DNA of 64,000 nucleotides, from positions 7,163,001 to 7,227,000 of the forward strand of contig NZ_CP107902.1 of assembly GCF_036013935.1 (NCBI RefSeq), written 5' to 3'. The notes under the pieces were generated by a model, which saw only the letters and a program-made list of their open reading frames with translations, searched no databases and had not been told where the DNA came from. The DNA is from Streptomyces sp. NBC_00461 (GTDB taxonomy: Bacteria; Actinomycetota; Actinomycetes; Streptomycetales; Streptomycetaceae). The translations under genes and the position numbers were made by a program. This document shows, one piece after another, positions 35,065-43,491 of the stretch (the stretch's first letter is position 1; each line of letters opens with the position of its first letter).

Positions 35065-36519
35065 GTGTCCGCGACGGCGCGGGCCGTGCACGAGGGGATC
35101 CTCCGGCGCCAGTCGGCGCGCGAATCGGCGGCGCGCACCTATGCGCGCGCCCTGCCGATCGTGCCCGTGCGGGCCCGGGGACTGACCATCGAGGGTGCCG
35201 ACGGGCGCCGCTACCTCGACTGCCTCTCCGGCGCCGGGACGCTCGCCCTGGGTCACAATCACCCCGTCGTGCTGGAGGCCATCCGGAAGGTCCTCGACTC
35301 GGGTGCACCGCTGCACGTCCTCGACCTGGCGACACCCGTCAAGGACGCCTTCGTCACCGAGCTGTTCCACACCCTGCCGCCCGGACTCGCCGACCACGCG
35401 CGCGTGCAGTTCTGCGGACCGGCGGGAACCGACGCCGTGGAGGCGGCGCTCAAGCTGGTCCGCACCGCGACCGGCCGAGCCGGAATCATGGCCTTCACCG
35501 GCGCCTATCACGGTATGACCGCCGGAGCGCTCGAAGCATCCGGGGACGCCTCACACACGCTGGTCGCGCGCCTGCCCTATCCGCAGGACTACCGCTGCCC
35601 GTTAGGCATCGGCGGCCCACAGGGTGCCGAACTCGCCGCCCGCTGGACCGAGTCCGTCCTCGACGACCCCAAGTCGGGTGTGCCGCACCCGGCCGGCATG
35701 ATCCTCGAACCCGTCCAGGGCGAGGGCGGGGTGATTCCCGCGCCGGACGCGTGGATGCGGCGCATGCGGGAGATCACGGCGACCCGCTCCGTCCCGCTGA
35801 TCGCCGACGAAGTCCAGACGGGAGTCGGACGTACGGGCGCCTTCTGGGCGGTGGAGCACAGCGGCATCACCCCCGACGTGATGGTGCTCTCCAAGGCCAT
35901 CGGCGGCAGCCTTCCCCTTGCCGTGGTGGTCTACCACGAGGACCTCGACGTCTGGGAACCCGGCACCCACGCAGGCACCTTCCGCGGCAACCAACTCGCC
36001 ATGGCCGCAGGCACGGCCACCCTGATCTACGTCCGCGAAAACCGCCTGGCCGAACGAGCGGCAACCCTCGGCTCTCGCATGCTCAACCAACTCGCAGCCC
36101 TGGCAGGAGAGTTCTCGTGCATCGGGGAAGTGCGAGGGCGGGGGCTGATGATCGGGGTCGAGTTCGTGGGCGGGGAAGGAGGCGGTGGGGCCCATTCGTC
36201 GGCACCTGAGCCAGGTGGGGTTCTTGACGGCGGGGTGACTCCGGCAGGGAAGCGGGGTCCCAGCGCGGACGGCCCGCGCCCCGCTGCTCCCGAACTCGCC
36301 GCCGCCGTCCAACGGGAGTGCCTGCGACGTGGCTTGATCGTCGAGCTGGGCGGCCGACATGCGAGCGTCGTGCGGCTCCTCCCACCACTGACGATCAGCG
36401 ACGAACAGGCGGCAGCGGTACTCGACCGACTGGCCGACGCGGTGGAGACGGCAGCCCGCGAGCTCGGGAGCGGTCGGGCGAAGGCCGGCGCGACAACTGG
36501 CGTAGGTGCGCACTTATAG
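35065..36519 (+). CDS. Class III PLP-dependent aminotransferase (diaminobutyrate aminotransferase-like)
   Basis: This ~484-residue fold-type I aminotransferase opens YLDCLSGAGTLALGHNHP and shows GPAGTDAVEAALKL, GAYHGMTAGAL, LIADEVQTGVGRTGAFWAVEH and the PLP Lys in VLSKAIGGSLP. It resembles DABA-2-oxoglutarate aminotransferases that feed siderophore pathways. An unusual ~45-residue insertion with Gly/Pro/Ala sequence splits the C-terminal domain near residue 375. Leu180 is a TTA codon (35602-35604), the rare bldA-dependent codon of Streptomyces. GTG 35065 is my choice; earlier starts are possible. It leads a three-gene operon. Confidence 0.85.
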   Translation: MSATARAVHEGILRRQSARESAARTYARALPIVPVRARGLTIEGADGRRYLDCLSGAGTLALGHNHPVVLEAIRKVLDSGAPLHVLDLATPVKDAFVTELFHTLPPGLADHARVQFCGPAGTDAVEAALKLVRTATGRAGIMAFTGAYHGMTAGALEASGDASHTLVARLPYPQDYRCPLGIGGPQGAELAARWTESVLDDPKSGVPHPAGMILEPVQGEGGVIPAPDAWMRRMREITATRSVPLIADEVQTGVGRTGAFWAVEHSGITPDVMVLSKAIGGSLPLAVVVYHEDLDVWEPGTHAGTFRGNQLAMAAGTATLIYVRENRLAERAATLGSRMLNQLAALAGEFSCIGEVRGRGLMIGVEFVGGEGGGGAHSSAPEPGGVLDGGVTPAGKRGPSADGPRPAAPELAAAVQRECLRRGLIVELGGRHASVVRLLPPLTISDEQAAAVLDRLADAVETAARELGSGRAKAGATTGVGAHL

Positions 36520-36628
36520 GCCCTTCTCAGCAGCAACATCTGTGTCCTTACGTTCACTTGGGCCCGTAGCCAATAGGACCAAGGCCCGCCCGCCACCGCA
36601 CAAGCCAGAACCACCCACGAGGATCACC

Positions 36629-39052
36629 TTGATTCCCACCCCCACACCCACCCCCACCCCCGCATCCGCATCCGGCGCCGGCTCTCCTATCCCTGAGGGA
36701 GGTCCCGACGACGCATCTCCCTCCCATCAGATCCGGCCCGCCCCGGCGGTCCCATCGGTGCCTTGTCGGGAGGGACGGGACGTGGGGCGTGCGCAGGAGC
36801 GGGAGCCGGAGCAGGGGCGGGAACAGGAGAGGGCGCAGGAACAGGCGCAGGAACAGGAACAGGAACAGGAGCAGGAGAGGGTCCCGGAGCAACGGAATGC
36901 GCCTGTCGGCGAGTTCCCTCGCCGGGCCCCCGCTGACCTCCTGGAGCACTCCGACACGGGCATCGCGGCCGAGGTCGCGGCCGTCGAGAACCTGCTGCGC
37001 TGCTGGGTGCGCGAAGCCGGCGTCCAGGCTCCCGACGACGGCACACTCCGCATCCCCCTGCCAGCCAGTGGCACTGCCCTCCTCGCCCCGGTCCACTACT
37101 GGTCCCCGACGGGATGGCACCGCTTCGGCCTCCCGTCCCTCGCCAACGCACCCGAGCAATCCCCGTCGGCCGACGCGGTCACAGTCGCCGCACTACTCGC
37201 CAGGGAGACCCCCGAACGCGGGCACGGCACCGCGGCCCTACCTGAGGCTCTCGGTGCTGCAACTGGGCTTGGCAGCGGCTTGCCCCTTGCCTCCTCGGGT
37301 TCTGTGACGATCGCCGAATCAACGGCTCCTGCCCCAGGTCCCGCGCCTATGACCGGGCCGCGGCCGGCTCCGGGTGCGGAGCCCGCGATGACAGCGGGCA
37401 CGCCGCCATGGACGCTCGCCCCGGGACCTGCGGCAACGGCAGGCGCTCCGTTTCCTGCTGCCTCCATGTCCGCCTCGCCGGCTCGTCCGCCATCGACTGC
37501 TGCCACCCCGGCATTCACCCCCACCCCCACCTCCACCCCCGACCTCGTTGTCCGCGTCGCCGACTCTCTCCGTCGCACCGTCACCTTCATTCACGAGCGC
37601 CGCCAGTGCCCCTCCGACGGCCCCGACCTCTTCCTCGCGGCCGAGCAGGCACTCGTACTCGGGCATCCACTGCACCCCACTCCGAAGAGCCGCGAAGGTC
37701 TCTCCGAGGCCGAAGCGTGCCTGTACTCACCGGAGTTGCGCGGCTCCTTCCCTCTGAACTGGCTCGCGGTCGCTCCCTCCTTGCTCGCCACGGACTCTTC
37801 CTGGACCGAGCGCGGTCGCCGTGTTCCCGCGCCACAACTCATGGCACGGCTCGCCGAAACCGAGCCGGCCCGGCCCGACGGCTACGCCCTCTTGCCCGTG
37901 CACCCCTGGCAGCTACGCGATGCCTGCCAACGCCCCGAGACCGCGGCCCTGTTCGACGCCGGGCTCCTCCGCGACCTCGGCACGCATGGCTCCCCATGGC
38001 ACCCCACCTCCTCCGTACGCACCGTCTATCGGTCCGGCTCCCCGGCCATGCTCAAGCTGTCTTTGGGCCTGCGGATCACCAACTCCCGCCGCGAGAACCT
38101 CCGCAAGGAACTGCATCGCGGCGTCGAGGTCCACTGCCTCCTGCGCAGCGGACTGTCCGAGCAGTGGCGGGCCGCCCACCCGGGGTTCGACATCGTCCGC
38201 GACCCGGCCTGGCTGGCGGTCGACACACCCGAGGGCAACCCCGTATCCGGACTCGACGTGATGATCCGGCACAACCCGTTCAGCCCGTCGGACGACGTCT
38301 CCTGCGTGGCAGGGCTCGTCTCGCCCCGGCCACAGGCACATGCACAGAAGCAGGCACACGCGCAGGCACAAACAGGCAGCAGCACCCCAGCGGGCATGGC
38401 GCGCCACCATCCGAAGTCGGCTTCGCAGCCCCTGTGCTCACGACTGGCCATGGTCGTCACGCGCCTTGCCGGTCGAACCGGTCGTCCTCGTGAGGCCGTT
38501 GCCGCCGAGTGGTTCCTGCGCTATCTGCAGCAGGTCGTCCGGCCCGTGCTGTGGCTGGACGCGGAGGCGGGGATCGCCCTGGAAGCCCACCAGCAGAACA
38601 CGCTGGTCCTGCTGGACGCCGACGGCTGGCCTGCGGGCGGCCGCTACCGCGACAACCAGGGCTACTACTTCCGCGAGTCCAGGCGCGCGGAACTCTCCGA
38701 GCGACTGCCCAGTATCGGTGAGCGCAGCGACACCTTCGTGTCCGACGAGGTCACCGACGAGCGTTTCGCCTACTACCTGGCGATCAACAACGTGCTCGGC
38801 CTCATCGGCGCCTTCGGTTCCCAGCGTCTCGCCGACGAACGGCTGCTGCTCGCCGCCTTCCGCCGTTTCCTCAGCGACATTGCCTCCGGACCCGCCCGGC
38901 TGCACACCTCACTCCCAGCCCACCTGCTGGACTCACCGGTCCTGCGCTGCAAGGCCAATCTGCTGACCCGGCTGCACGGCCTCGACGAACTCGTCGGCCC
39001 GGTCGACACCCAGTCCGTCTACGTCACCATCGCGAACCCCCTCCACTCCTGA
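36629..39052 (+). CDS. IucA/IucC family NRPS-independent siderophore (NIS) synthetase
   Basis: NIS synthetases adenylate a carboxylate such as citrate and join it to an amine or alcohol. The family marks are GHPLHPTPKSREGLSE, LPVHPWQL and, in the FhuF-like C-terminal domain, EAHQQNTLVLLDADG and GYYFRES. From TTG 36629 it has 807 residues, against ~600 for the family; the excess is three low-complexity inserts (Thr-Pro and Gln-Glu N-terminal tract, Ala/Pro insert near 37320-37540, Gln/Ala/His insert at 38331-38385). TTG 36629 follows GAGGA; GTG 36782 behind GGGAGGG is an alternative. GTG 36506 would include atypical codons and a TTA. Confidence 0.88.
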   Translation: MIPTPTPTPTPASASGAGSPIPEGGPDDASPSHQIRPAPAVPSVPCREGRDVGRAQEREPEQGREQERAQEQAQEQEQEQEQERVPEQRNAPVGEFPRRAPADLLEHSDTGIAAEVAAVENLLRCWVREAGVQAPDDGTLRIPLPASGTALLAPVHYWSPTGWHRFGLPSLANAPEQSPSADAVTVAALLARETPERGHGTAALPEALGAATGLGSGLPLASSGSVTIAESTAPAPGPAPMTGPRPAPGAEPAMTAGTPPWTLAPGPAATAGAPFPAASMSASPARPPSTAATPAFTPTPTSTPDLVVRVADSLRRTVTFIHERRQCPSDGPDLFLAAEQALVLGHPLHPTPKSREGLSEAEACLYSPELRGSFPLNWLAVAPSLLATDSSWTERGRRVPAPQLMARLAETEPARPDGYALLPVHPWQLRDACQRPETAALFDAGLLRDLGTHGSPWHPTSSVRTVYRSGSPAMLKLSLGLRITNSRRENLRKELHRGVEVHCLLRSGLSEQWRAAHPGFDIVRDPAWLAVDTPEGNPVSGLDVMIRHNPFSPSDDVSCVAGLVSPRPQAHAQKQAHAQAQTGSSTPAGMARHHPKSASQPLCSRLAMVVTRLAGRTGRPREAVAAEWFLRYLQQVVRPVLWLDAEAGIALEAHQQNTLVLLDADGWPAGGRYRDNQGYYFRESRRAELSERLPSIGERSDTFVSDEVTDERFAYYLAINNVLGLIGAFGSQRLADERLLLAAFRRFLSDIASGPARLHTSLPAHLLDSPVLRCKANLLTRLHGLDELVGPVDTQSVYVTIANPLHS
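36632..36661 (-). repeat. C-run tract, G-quadruplex-capable on the minus strand
   Basis: Five runs of three to five C separated by one to three bases (CCC, CCCCC, CCC, CCCCC, CCCCC) begin just after the TTG start of the NIS synthetase. The minus strand therefore has five G runs with short loops, a classical quadruplex pattern. In frame it encodes Pro-Thr repeats. Confidence 0.7.
36791..36893 (+). repeat. GAG/CAG hexamer repeats encoding a Gln-Glu tract
   Basis: About 100 bp are built of near-identical 6-bp units (CAGGAA, CAGGAG, GAGCAG, GCGCAG) encoding a QEQEQEQE-type stretch in the N-terminal tail of the NIS synthetase. Such units are prone to slippage, so length may vary between strains. 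Confidence 0.8.
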
Positions 39053-39140
39053 CAACCAAACCCGACACCGCCGATCATCACCAGCTCCCTTCCGTACCTG
39101 AGGAACATGCCCCACCCCGCCTTCTGAGAGGAGCGTCGTC

Positions 39141-39953
39141 GTGCCTCCCACCGACGCCAGCGCACACGCAGCCACCGCCCCCAGCACCGACACGGGCGCG
39201 GATACGAGCCCCCGTACGGCTGACTGCGGTACCGGCCTGGGCACGGACAGCGAGGACACGCTGGATCTGCGTCTGCCGGACGAGCTGGTTGCGCTCTTCG
39301 CAGCGGAGGCCGACCCAGGCGAGGCACCGAGTCGGCGCGAAGCCATGACTTCGCCCATCCCTCCGGGCACCGTGGCCGTCGACGACCTCCTCGACCGTGT
39401 CGCCGGTTGGGGGCCGGTCGTCACGCCCGTGGGCATGTTCCACCTTGTCCCCGTGCGCGTAGAGCGAGACCTGCCGCTGATCAGCCGCTGGATGAACGAC
39501 CCTGCCGTAGCGGAGTTCTGGGACCTGTCCGGCCCACAGACCGTGACCGAGAGCCACCTGCAGGCCCAGCTGTCCGGTGACGGACGGAGCGTGCCCTGCC
39601 TCGGAGTGCTGGAGGGCAGACCCATGAGCTACTGGGAGATCTACCGGGCAGATCTCGACCCACTGGCCCGCCACTATCCCGCTCGACCTCACGACACCGG
39701 AATCCACCTCCTCATCGGCGGTGTCGCCGACCGTGGCCGCAAGCTCGGCAGCACCCTGCTCAGAGCCGTGGCCGACCTCGCGCTCGACAAGCGGCCTGCC
39801 TGCGCACGCGTCATCGCGGAACCCGACCTTCGCAACACCCCCTCCATCGCTGCCTTTCTGAGCGCCGGCTTCCGGTTCTCCGCCGAGGTCGACCTGCCCG
39901 CCAAACGGGCCGCCTTCATGGTCCGAGACCGGTCCCTGCGTAATCTGCTGTGA
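39141..39953 (+). CDS. GNAT acetyltransferase, siderophore type (IucB/AlcB-like)
   Basis: This 270-residue protein has a variable N-terminal ~90 residues and a GNAT domain of the N6-hydroxylysine acetyltransferase family: HLVPVRVERDLPLISRWMNDPAVAEFW, then YWEIYRADLDPLARHYPARPHDTGIHLLIG, a Gly-rich acyl-CoA loop ADRGRKLGSTLL and VIAEPDLRNTPSIAAFLSAGFRF. It would acylate an amine or hydroxylamine building block used by the NIS synthetase encoded 88 bp upstream. GTG 39141 follows GAGAGGA. No lysine or amine hydroxylase gene is present, so the usual hydroxamate route is not complete here. Confidence 0.88.
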   Translation: MPPTDASAHAATAPSTDTGADTSPRTADCGTGLGTDSEDTLDLRLPDELVALFAAEADPGEAPSRREAMTSPIPPGTVAVDDLLDRVAGWGPVVTPVGMFHLVPVRVERDLPLISRWMNDPAVAEFWDLSGPQTVTESHLQAQLSGDGRSVPCLGVLEGRPMSYWEIYRADLDPLARHYPARPHDTGIHLLIGGVADRGRKLGSTLLRAVADLALDKRPACARVIAEPDLRNTPSIAAFLSAGFRFSAEVDLPAKRAAFMVRDRSLRNLL

Positions 39954-40414
39954 CGCCATGCCGCTGCATCATCACTCTTGGTACACCGCTCACCTCGATC
40001 CGGTTCCCATCACCACCGAACCGATCTTCGGCCGGGCCGGGCTCTCGCGTAGCCGATCTCCGACCGCGCCGGTCTCTACCGAGCCCATCGCTCACCGCGC
40101 CGATCACACCCGAGCCGATCTCTCTCGCGCGGATCCCTCAGGCACCCCGGCAGCCTTCCCCCGCGCCCAAGCCGCTCTCTCTCTCGCACCCCCTCGACCC
40201 GCTCGACCTGGCTGCGCCCGGCTCACGGCTCCACCCCCGCGCCATCCCGCACCCCGCCATCCGCCCCGATCGCCCCCTCCCCCCGGCGGTCCGCCCCACC
40301 GCCTTCCCAGGCAATCCTCCCGACCTCACCCGAGGAGCACACGGTCTTGATCCCGCCCCTCACCCCCGCTTTGATCACCCGTTTGTCAGTGCCGGGTCGT
40401 AGGGTGGTCGCGCT
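39954..40414. other. C-rich, G-poor intergenic stretch before dinG
   Basis: The 461-bp gap holds no convincing gene. Frames that stay open on the plus strand encode Pro/Arg/His-rich sequence without conserved pattern. The plus strand is strongly C-rich and G-poor, with CTCTCTCTCT at about 40170 and repeated ACCGA(A/G)CC(G/C)ATC motifs at 40010-40130. No LexA box is visible upstream of dinG. Confidence 0.6.
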
Positions 40415-42391
40415 ATGACGAAGCCCTCACTCCCCGAACTCCTGCATGCTGCCGTCACTGCCGTTGGCGGTACGGAGCGCCCCGGCCAGGTGACCATGGC
40501 CGAAGCCGTCGCGGAGGCGATCGACGACGGTTCCCATCTGCTGGTCCAGGCCGGCACCGGCACCGGAAAGTCGCTGGGCTATCTCGTGCCCGCGCTCGCG
40601 CACGGGGAGCGTGTCGTCGTCGCGACGGCCACCCTCGCGCTGCAGCGCCAGCTCGTCGAGCGGGACCTGCCGCGCACCGTCGAGGCATTGCACCCCTTGC
40701 TGCGCCGCCGCCCGGAGTTCGCGATGCTGAAGGGCAGATCGAACTACCTCTGCCTGCACCGTCTCCACGAGGGCGTCCCGCAGGACGAGGAGGAGGGACT
40801 CTTCGACCAGTTCGAGGCAGCCGCGCCCACCAGCAAGCTGGGTCAGGACCTGCTGCGGCTGCGCGAATGGTCCGACGAGACCGAGACAGGGGACCGCGAC
40901 AACCTCACGCCCGGAGTGTCCGACCGCGCGTGGGCGCAGGTGTCGGTCTCCTCCCGGGAGTGTCTGGGCGCCACGAAATGCGCATACGGCGCCGAGTGCT
41001 TCGCCGAGATGGCCCGCGAGCGTGCCAAGCTCGCAGAGGTCGTCGTCACCAACCACGCGCTGCTCGCGATCGACGCCATCGAAGGCGCCCCGGTCCTGCC
41101 GCAGCACGAGGTACTGATCGTCGACGAGGCACACGAGCTGGTCTCCCGCGTCACCGGAGTGGCCACGGGCGAACTCACGCCCGGCCAGGTCAACAGAGCC
41201 GTGCGCCGCGCGGCGAAGCTCGTCAACGAGAAGGCCGCCGACCAGCTCCAGACCGCCGCCGAGGGCTTCGAGCGGCTGATGGAGCTGGCTCTGCCGGGCC
41301 GCCTGGAGGAGATCCCGGAGGACCTCGGGTACGCGCTCATGGCGCTGCGCGACGCCTGCCGAACGGTGATCTCCGGGATCGGCGCGACCCGCGACAAGTC
41401 CGTCCAGGACGAGGACGCGGTCCGCAAGCAGGCACTGGCGTCCGTGGAGTCAGTGCACGACGTGGCGGAACGGATCACCAACGGCTCCGAGTGGGACGTC
41501 GTCTGGTACGAGCGCCACGACCGCTTCGGTGCCTCCCTGCGCGTCGCCCCCATGTCCGTGTCGGGCCTGCTCCGGGAGAAGCTCTTCGCAGACCGCTCCG
41601 TGGTCCTGACCTCAGCAACGCTGAAGCTGGGCGGCGACTTCAACGGCGTCGGCGCCTCCCTCGGACTCGGTCCGGAAGGCACGGAGGGCGAGGACCTGCC
41701 GCAGTGGAAGAGCGCCGACGTCGGCTCGCCCTTCGACTACCCCAAGCAGGGCATCCTCTACGTCGCAAAGCATCTGTCGCGGCCCGCGCGGGACGGCGAC
41801 CGCGCGGACATGCTGGACGAGCTGACGGAGTTGATCCAGGCAGCGGGCGGCCGCACCCTCGGCCTCTTCTCCTCCATGCGGGCCGCGCAGCTCGCCGCCG
41901 AGGAACTGCGCTCCAGGATCCCGGAGTTCCCGATCCTCCTCCAGGGCGAGGAGACGCTCGGCGAGCTGATCAAGAACTTCGCCGCCGACCCCAAGACCTG
42001 CCTGTTCGGCACCTTGTCGCTCTGGCAGGGTGTCGATGTCCCGGGCTCCAGCTGTCAGCTGGTGGTCATGGACAAGATTCCGTTCCCGCGCCCGGACGAC
42101 CCTCTGATGAGCGCCCGCCAGAAGGCGGTGGAAGACGCGGGAGGCAACGGCTTCATGGCGGTCGCCGCCACGCACGCCGCGCTCCTCATGGCCCAGGGCG
42201 CCGGCCGCCTCGTACGGGCGTCGGGTGACCGCGGCGTGGTCGCCGTACTGGACCAGCGACTGGCCACCGCCCGCTACGGAAGCTATCTGAAGGCGTCACT
42301 GCCGGAGTTCTGGTACACGACGGACCGCAACCAGGTCCGCAAGTCGCTGGCGGCGATCGACGCGACGGCGAAGAAGACAGAGGCGGAATGA
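40415..42391 (+). CDS. dinG: DinG-family ATP-dependent DNA helicase
   Basis: This 658-residue XPD/DinG superfamily 2 helicase has Walker A AGTGTGKSLGY (near residue 47), the DEAH box VDEAHEL (D237) and the C-terminal helicase motifs LGLFSSMRAAQLAAEEL, LWQGVDVPGSSCQLVVMDKIPF and QGAGRLVRASGDRG. Four Cys (e.g. CLHRLH, SSRECLGATKCAYGAECFAEMA) match the iron-sulfur cluster domain of the family. It unwinds DNA with 5'-3' polarity, likely removing R-loops or other blocks. ATG 40415; convergent with lexA. Confidence 0.92.
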   Translation: MTKPSLPELLHAAVTAVGGTERPGQVTMAEAVAEAIDDGSHLLVQAGTGTGKSLGYLVPALAHGERVVVATATLALQRQLVERDLPRTVEALHPLLRRRPEFAMLKGRSNYLCLHRLHEGVPQDEEEGLFDQFEAAAPTSKLGQDLLRLREWSDETETGDRDNLTPGVSDRAWAQVSVSSRECLGATKCAYGAECFAEMARERAKLAEVVVTNHALLAIDAIEGAPVLPQHEVLIVDEAHELVSRVTGVATGELTPGQVNRAVRRAAKLVNEKAADQLQTAAEGFERLMELALPGRLEEIPEDLGYALMALRDACRTVISGIGATRDKSVQDEDAVRKQALASVESVHDVAERITNGSEWDVVWYERHDRFGASLRVAPMSVSGLLREKLFADRSVVLTSATLKLGGDFNGVGASLGLGPEGTEGEDLPQWKSADVGSPFDYPKQGILYVAKHLSRPARDGDRADMLDELTELIQAAGGRTLGLFSSMRAAQLAAEELRSRIPEFPILLQGEETLGELIKNFAADPKTCLFGTLSLWQGVDVPGSSCQLVVMDKIPFPRPDDPLMSARQKAVEDAGGNGFMAVAATHAALLMAQGAGRLVRASGDRGVVAVLDQRLATARYGSYLKASLPEFWYTTDRNQVRKSLAAIDATAKKTEAE

Positions 42392-42398
42392 CAGAGAC

Positions 42399-42480
42399 CG
42401 AATGCCCGAGGTCGAACGAATGAGGTCGAACGAACGAGGCCCAATGACCGAGGCCAATGACCGAGGCTGAATGATCGGGT
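42399..42480 (+). repeat. Degenerate direct repeats after dinG
   Basis: The segment carries GAGGTCGAACGAA twice and CAATGACCGAGGC twice, in a run of ~13-bp imperfect units starting in the last codons of dinG. The GTCGAACGAA copies resemble half of a LexA box but lack the second half. No gene is supported in the 245-bp gap to lexA. Confidence 0.6.
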
Positions 42481-42563
42481 TGGCCCGTCGCGAGCCGTGA
42501 CAGGCCAACACCGATGCAGAGCCGCCAGCTGATGGGGACTACTGACGGGGCCCGGACAGCACA

Positions 42564-42597
42564 GGGCCCCGGAACCGGCGCAGGGGTCCCGGGGCCC
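42564..42597. terminator. Bidirectional terminator between dinG and lexA
   Basis: GGGCCCCGG (42564-42572) pairs with CCGGGGCCC (42589-42597) around 16 nt, 40 bp from the lexA stop and ~170 bp from the dinG stop, between convergent genes. Confidence 0.75.
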
Positions 42598-42636
42598 GGT
42601 CAGGAGGCGGTTCCCACGAACCGCCCGCCGCAGCCG

Positions 42637-43416
42637 TCATACGCGCCGCAGCACTGCCACCACCTTGCCGAGGATGGTCGCGTCGTCGCCGGGGATCGGC
42701 TCGTACGCCGCGTTGTGCGGGAGGAGCCAGACGTGGCCGTCCTCGCGCTTGAAGCGCTTGACGGTGGCCTCGCCCTCGAGCATGGCCGCGACGATGTCGC
42801 CGTTCTCGGCGACGGGCTGGCGGCGCACCGTGACCCAGTCGCCGTCGCAGATCGCGGCCTCGATCATCGAGTCACCGACGACCTTCAGCACGAACAGCTC
42901 TCCGTCACCGACCAGCTGGCGGGGGAGTGGGAAGACGTCCTCGACCGACTCCTCTGCGAGGATGGGGCCGCCGGCGGCGATACGGCCCACCAATGGGACA
43001 TACGACGCGGCAGGCTTGCCCGCGGTGTCGGTGGGCTGCGCGGAGGCGCCCTGGTCAGAACCGCGGACCTCGTACGCGCGTGGGCGGTGTGGGTCGCGGC
43101 GCAGGAAGCCCTTGCGCTCCAGTGCCATCAGCTGGTGTGCGACCGAGGAGGTGCTGGACAGTCCGACCGCCTGGCCGATCTCCCGCATCGACGGCGGGTA
43201 GCCGCGCCGCTGTACGGAATCCCTGATGACCTCGATCACCCGACGCTGCCGGTCGGTGAGCCCGGAGCTGTCCGCCCGGATGCCTGGAGGTCGGCCCGGC
43301 AAGGAGCGCTTGTGCCCCTCGGGGCTCACGGGTTCATTCATCGCATGCACCGGCTCGAGTCGGCCCTGGGAGCGGTCCTGGGCAGTGATGGTGGCACTGT
43401 CTGCGGTCGTGGTCAC
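42637..43416 (-). CDS. lexA: SOS repressor LexA
   Basis: This 259-residue repressor has a winged-helix N-domain ([53 protein letters not shown]) that binds TCGAAC-type boxes, and an S24 self-cleaving C-domain. The Ala-Gly cleavage site is in GRIAAGGPI; the catalytic Ser is in [11 protein letters not shown] and the Lys in [10 protein letters not shown]. An extended N-terminal ~45 residues is usual in Streptomyces LexA. GTG 43416 follows GAGAGGGG five bases upstream. A LexA box 60 bp upstream indicates autorepression. Confidence 0.96.
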   Translation of the reverse strand: MTTTADSATITAQDRSQGRLEPVHAMNEPVSPEGHKRSLPGRPPGIRADSSGLTDRQRRVIEVIRDSVQRRGYPPSMREIGQAVGLSSTSSVAHQLMALERKGFLRRDPHRPRAYEVRGSDQGASAQPTDTAGKPAASYVPLVGRIAAGGPILAEESVEDVFPLPRQLVGDGELFVLKVVGDSMIEAAICDGDWVTVRRQPVAENGDIVAAMLEGEATVKRFKREDGHVWLLPHNAAYEPIPGDDATILGKVVAVLRRV

Positions 43417-43475
43417 GTCGGCCCCTCTCGATGGTCTCCCTGCTGGACAACGGTAGTTGCTTTCGAAAGGTTGCG

Positions 43476-43491
43476 CCAAACACACGTTCGA
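43476..43491 (-). promoter_or_regulatory. LexA (SOS) box upstream of lexA
   Basis: Read on the minus strand the site is TCGAACGTGTGTTTGG, a close match to the actinobacterial TCGAAC-N4-GTTCGA operator. It lies 60 bp upstream of the lexA start and supports autoregulation. Confidence 0.85.

Noticed and set aside
34704..36640. Iron box (DmdR/IdeR site) for the NIS operon
   Set aside because: No TTAGGTTAGGCTAACCTAA-like 19-mer in the operon upstream region or between the first two genes. The TTAGGC at 35602 is coding (TTA GGC).
39958..40350. Open frame with MPLHHHSWYTAHLDPVP start after the acetyltransferase
   Set aside because: Codon use and sequence are low-complexity Pro/Arg/His, with no conserved look and no ribosome site.
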